DNA of 64,000 nt from Anaerolineales bacterium (GTDB lineage Bacteria > Chloroflexota > Anaerolineae > 4572-78 > J111). Below are positions 61,528 to 64,000 of the stretch, piece by piece. The DNA is taken from NCBI GenBank assembly GCA_020634855.1, contig JACKAU010000003.1, forward strand, positions 310,001 to 374,000, given 5' to 3'. Made by a program: the position numbers and the translations under genes. The notes beneath the pieces are model-generated. The model did no database searches and was not told the origin of the DNA. It saw only the letters and a program-made list of their open reading frames with translations. Every line of letters starts with the position of its first letter. Position 1 is the first letter of the stretch.

Positions 61528-61537
61528 CTAGGACTTT
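61528..61537. repeat. Target-site duplication, left
   Basis: CTAGGACTTT directly before the IS; identical to 62752-62761. Confidence 0.9.
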
Positions 61538-62751
61538 TAGGGCAATCGCATACTCAAAGGAGTTGAAGTAAAAATATCCTTCACAAGAAACAAAGGGAGG
61601 ATGAGATGAACAAAAACCCAACAGCAAGTATAGAGGAATATTTTGATGAGATGGCAGACCCTCGGGTTGAATATCTGGTACACCATCAACTGATAGATAT
61701 TATTACCATCGCCTTATGTGCCATTATCGCTGGGGCGGATACTTGGACAGAAGTATCCCAATTTGGAAAAGAGAAACAAAGTTGGTTTGAACAATTTCTA
61801 GAATTAGAAGGTGGTATTCCTTCCCACGACACATTTGGTCGGTTTTTTGCCAAACTTGACCCTGAACAGTTTCAAAACTGTTTTCTGAAATGGGTTCAAG
61901 CTGTATTTTCAATGACGGCAGGACAGGTTGTCCCAATTGATGGTAAAAAATTACGGCGATCCCATGACCGAAGCAACGACCGGCAAGCCATCTGGATGGT
62001 CAGTGCCTGGGCGGCTGAGAACAAATTGGTACTGGGTCAAGTAAAAGTTGATGACAAATCCAATGAAATTACAGCTATTCCCAAGCTATTACAACTTCTG
62101 GAATTAAGTGGCTGCATTGTTACGATTGATGCAATGGGGTGTCAGAAAGAAATTGCCGCCCAGATTGTAGCCCAAGAGGCCGATTATGTGCTGGCTCTCA
62201 AAGGCAATCATAGCGGCGTATTTGAAGATGTTCAGGAGTTGTTTGCCTATGCCGCCGAAACCAACTATGTTGATTGTGATTATCATAAAACGGTTGATAA
62301 AGGTCATGGACGCATCGAAATCCGGGAATGTTGGACGACCAGTGCCGCTGATTATTTTCCCTTTGTGCGCAATGCCTCCGCTTGGGCTAAATTGCAGACC
62401 CTGGCTATGGTTCGGACTGAACGTCGTCAAACCGATAGGGTCACGGTTGAAGTCCGCTACTACTTATCCAGCCTTGAAAGTAAGGCTGATAAACTTTTGC
62501 ATGCCATCCGCACTCATTGGACCATTGAAAACCAACTCCATTGGGTTTTGGATGTTGCTTTTGACGAGGATCAATGTCGGGTTCGTACGGAACACGCTGC
62601 TCAAAATTTCGCCATCTGGCGTCACTGGGCTTTGAACCTGCTAAAACAAGAACCCTCTGCCAAATGTGGCATTCAAGCCAAACGCAAGAAAGCTGGTTGG
62701 AGTACCGATTATCTTCTTAAAGTCCTGTTACTTTAGTATGCGATTGCCCTA
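61538..62751 (+). mobile_element. Intact ISAs1-family insertion sequence (1214 bp)
   Basis: Perfect 17-bp terminal inverted repeats TAGGGCAATCGCATACT (61538-61554 and 62735-62751) enclose one transposase gene. A perfect 10-bp duplication CTAGGACTTT flanks it on both sides, as known for this family. Intact ends, duplication and ORF point to a recent insertion into an intergenic region. Confidence 0.93.
61606..62736 (+). CDS. ISAs1-family transposase
   Basis: 376 aa, full length. DDE-type residues are expected in VVPIDGKKLRRS, IVTIDAMGCQKEIA and IENQLHWVLDVAFDEDQ; the N-terminal EYFDEMADPR is typical of ISAs1 transposases. GGGAGG lies before the ATG. The stop codon overlaps the right inverted repeat. 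Confidence 0.95.
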   Translation: MNKNPTASIEEYFDEMADPRVEYLVHHQLIDIITIALCAIIAGADTWTEVSQFGKEKQSWFEQFLELEGGIPSHDTFGRFFAKLDPEQFQNCFLKWVQAVFSMTAGQVVPIDGKKLRRSHDRSNDRQAIWMVSAWAAENKLVLGQVKVDDKSNEITAIPKLLQLLELSGCIVTIDAMGCQKEIAAQIVAQEADYVLALKGNHSGVFEDVQELFAYAAETNYVDCDYHKTVDKGHGRIEIRECWTTSAADYFPFVRNASAWAKLQTLAMVRTERRQTDRVTVEVRYYLSSLESKADKLLHAIRTHWTIENQLHWVLDVAFDEDQCRVRTEHAAQNFAIWRHWALNLLKQEPSAKCGIQAKRKKAGWSTDYLLKVLLL

Positions 62752-62761
62752 CTAGGACTTT
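62752..62761. repeat. Target-site duplication, right
   Basis: CTAGGACTTT directly after the IS, identical to the left copy. Confidence 0.9.
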
Positions 62762-62782
62762 TGTTTAGTTCGGTGGTTCAAT

Positions 62783-62977
62783 TCAAAAGAGGGGAATTTT
62801 AAACAAAGGAGGATCAACCTGACAACGGTGGGGCAGAAAGTGGCCCATACCACGATGGTGGGTATGAATCATAAGATCGCCGCCGAACCGGCAGTGGCTT
62901 GAACACGCTTCACAGTAGAATCTACCAACGTATTTATTCAGCAGACCAAGTGATTGGTAATTGATCGCTGGTGCCAA
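62783..62977 (-). CDS. Possible small Cys/His-rich ORF
   Basis: 64 codons from a TTG. The middle part, YCEACSSHCRFGG then IHTHHRGMGHFLPHRC, looks like a metal-binding pattern, and it lies 24 nt after the DJ-1-like gene on the same strand. There is no clear ribosome binding site and no family match I recognise, so it may be a chance ORF or a fragment. Confidence 0.25.
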   Translation of the reverse strand: MAPAINYQSLGLLNKYVGRFYCEACSSHCRFGGDLMIHTHHRGMGHFLPHRCQVDPPLFKIPLF

Positions 62978-63001
62978 TGTGCCGCTTAACTGAATAACCG
63001 G

Positions 63002-63448
63002 CTAACTGATCATTTTTGAGAGCCGCCTGGCCAGCCTACGAGCAAATGTAATGATATATTCATCATCCGGGTATACAACGATATTCTCACCAATCAACAT
63101 CGGCCATTTCAGATCAACTTGTGACATCGCATCCTGTTGCCCGACTACAAATATGGCTTGATTTAAATGCGCTTGCTCGATAAATCTGAAAACGCGGGGG
63201 TCGTTATTGAGACGATTACTCCAGCGCGATATTGAAGGGATGATCAGGCATAGCGTGCTGGGGGCTAAAGGCAACGCTTGATCGAGGGTAAGATCAGGCA
63301 CCAAAACCAATCCATGAAAGCCACTGGTATGTTGCGTCGTCAGCCCAACCATTTTCACCAACAGTCCGGCATCACGCAATTCGGTGACAAATATGCTTGC
63401 CACCTTTTCATCAAATCCGTCACTCCACAAAACAAAGACATAAGCCAT
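63002..63448 (-). CDS. DJ-1/PfpI-like protein without recognisable catalytic cysteine
   Basis: 148 aa. The start AYVFVLWSDGFDEKVASIFVTELRDAGLLVKMVGL resembles DJ-1/PfpI proteins, with the acidic residue in DGFDE; the central SGFHGLVLVPDLTLDQAL also fits. Where the family usually has a nucleophilic Cys elbow, this protein reads AIFVVGQQDA, so the usual chemistry is unlikely. It may be a non-enzymatic relative. Moderately confident of the fold only. Confidence 0.6.
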   Translation of the reverse strand: MAYVFVLWSDGFDEKVASIFVTELRDAGLLVKMVGLTTQHTSGFHGLVLVPDLTLDQALPLAPSTLCLIIPSISRWSNRLNNDPRVFRFIEQAHLNQAIFVVGQQDAMSQVDLKWPMLIGENIVVYPDDEYIITFARRLARRLSKMIS

Positions 63449-63514
63449 AGGTCGAAAATCTTTAATACTTGATTATCAATTTGCAGTCAGTATAGTCAAA
63501 AAGGACTATCTCTA

Positions 63515-63572
63515 CCTCTCCACCACCTCTCGTTATCTCTCGCCTATCTCTCACTCTTCTCCCATTGGTATA
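63515..63572. repeat. Phased CTCTC repeats
   Basis: A pyrimidine-rich stretch in which CTCTC-type words recur about every 10-11 bases (CTCTAC, CTCTCC, CTCTCG, CTCTCG, CTCTCA), just upstream of the promoter at 63582. It could be a phased operator array. Confidence 0.4.
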
Positions 63573-63581
63573 TTAAATGTA

Positions 63582-63610
63582 TTGTTTTTTGAACGAGTCT
63601 ATGATATGCT
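63582..63610 (+). promoter_or_regulatory. Promoter for the gene at 63654
   Basis: TTGTTT (63582-63587), 17-nt spacer, TATGCT (63605-63610), 43 nt before the ATG. Confidence 0.5.
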
Positions 63611-63653
63611 AGTGAGAGGTGTCATTGCCACTCATTTAACAAAGAATCTCGTT

Positions 63654-64000
63654 ATGGATACTGAAATTCCTCTTTCAAAACTCCAAACCGATATTCATAA
63701 TGCCCTGAAGTCTTGGCATGATCCCCACCTGGATACCAGTTCCCTTGACTATTTGCAACTCTATCAACAGGCTACCGTGGGCAGCAGCGTTAGTGTTCGC
63801 CGCGCTACCAATGAAATCCTCTTAGAGGCGCTTGAAACTTTGGCCGTGGAACATGAGCATAGCGCTAATTTACTGCGCCTACATTTCTTGGATGGAATGT
63901 TGATGCACGCTGTCGCTAATCGACTAAACATTGGCCAATCAACGGCTTATCGCAAGCAGCAAGAGGCGCTTCATCAACTGGCGCTAATCATTCAGGCTAA
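63654..64000 (+). CDS. Sigma-region-4-like HTH regulator, partial
   Basis: 115 codons, open to the window edge. The N-terminal part (DTEIPLSKLQTDIHNALKSW) is helical and unknown; the later LLRLHFLDGMLMHAVANRLN followed by IGQSTAYRKQQEALHQLA reads like the helix-turn-helix of sigma-70 region 4. Such a domain at the N-terminus of a longer protein often precedes an ATPase or repeat domain, but the rest is outside the window. Confidence 0.65.
   Translation, partial: MDTEIPLSKLQTDIHNALKSWHDPHLDTSSLDYLQLYQQATVGSSVSVRRATNEILLEALETLAVEHEHSANLLRLHFLDGMLMHAVANRLNIGQSTAYRKQQEALHQLALIIQA

Overview
The window looks like one chromosomal segment of a Chloroflexota bacterium (Anaerolineae or Ardenticatenia-like; this is inferred from protein style, not from a marker gene). 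The hints are secreted proteins with long Thr-Pro linkers, many PAS/GAF histidine kinases, a membrane kinase with a PDZ-like sensor, a sortase with an LPETG protein, and two exported proteins that end in a Y/F-L-P-x-x-x-K tail. No rRNA, tRNA or CRISPR array was found. Most intergenic gaps carry short inverted repeats.

Layout: 1-6.4 kb holds a truncated gene start, a GH44 glycosidase, a NarL-type two-component pair, a cupredoxin-like ORF and a small membrane protein. 6.6-8.7 kb holds a RibD/DHFR-like reductase, a YefM/YoeB toxin-antitoxin pair, a degenerate 41-bp tandem repeat and a macrodomain protein. 8.8-15.4 kb is an arginine block on the minus strand (two argC paralogs, dinB, argB, argD, a GNAT that may be the acetylglutamate synthase, and an AEC transporter), led by a promoter, a small ORF and a terminator-like hairpin that suggest attenuation. 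15.4-25.3 kb has a glycogen-synthase-like glycosyltransferase, a substrate-binding protein, a lipoprotein, an inositol-phosphatase family enzyme, a surface-polysaccharide trio (UDP-xylose synthase type epimerase, O-antigen ligase, GtrA), a MalY/PatB aminotransferase and a CDF metal transporter. 25.3-30.2 kb is a hexuronate catabolic operon (kduI, kdgK, eda, kduD) followed by L-serine dehydratase.

30.4-39.3 kb is a sensory island: a PAS/GAF histidine kinase broken by a 1-nt frameshift with its OmpR-type regulator, then a NarX/NarL-type pair, interleaved with two small unknown proteins (143 and 119 aa) that prove to be paralogs built from the same ~30-residue repeat. 39.4-41.8 kb has ThuA-like and amine oxidase genes.

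41.9-56.8 kb is the most striking part: twelve collinear minus-strand genes running from two TadE-like pseudopilins, TadG, CpaB, TadZ/CpaE, TadB and TadC through two membrane-anchored TPR proteins, an LPETG surface protein and a large CARDB/beta-propeller exoprotein to a sortase. No TadA ATPase, Flp pilin or prepilin peptidase is in the cluster. Upstream lies an AAA+ ATPase, histidine kinase and response regulator operon (57.2-61.4 kb). The right end has an intact ISAs1-family insertion sequence with a perfect 10-bp target duplication, a DJ-1-like protein and the start of a sigma-region-4-like regulator that runs off the window.
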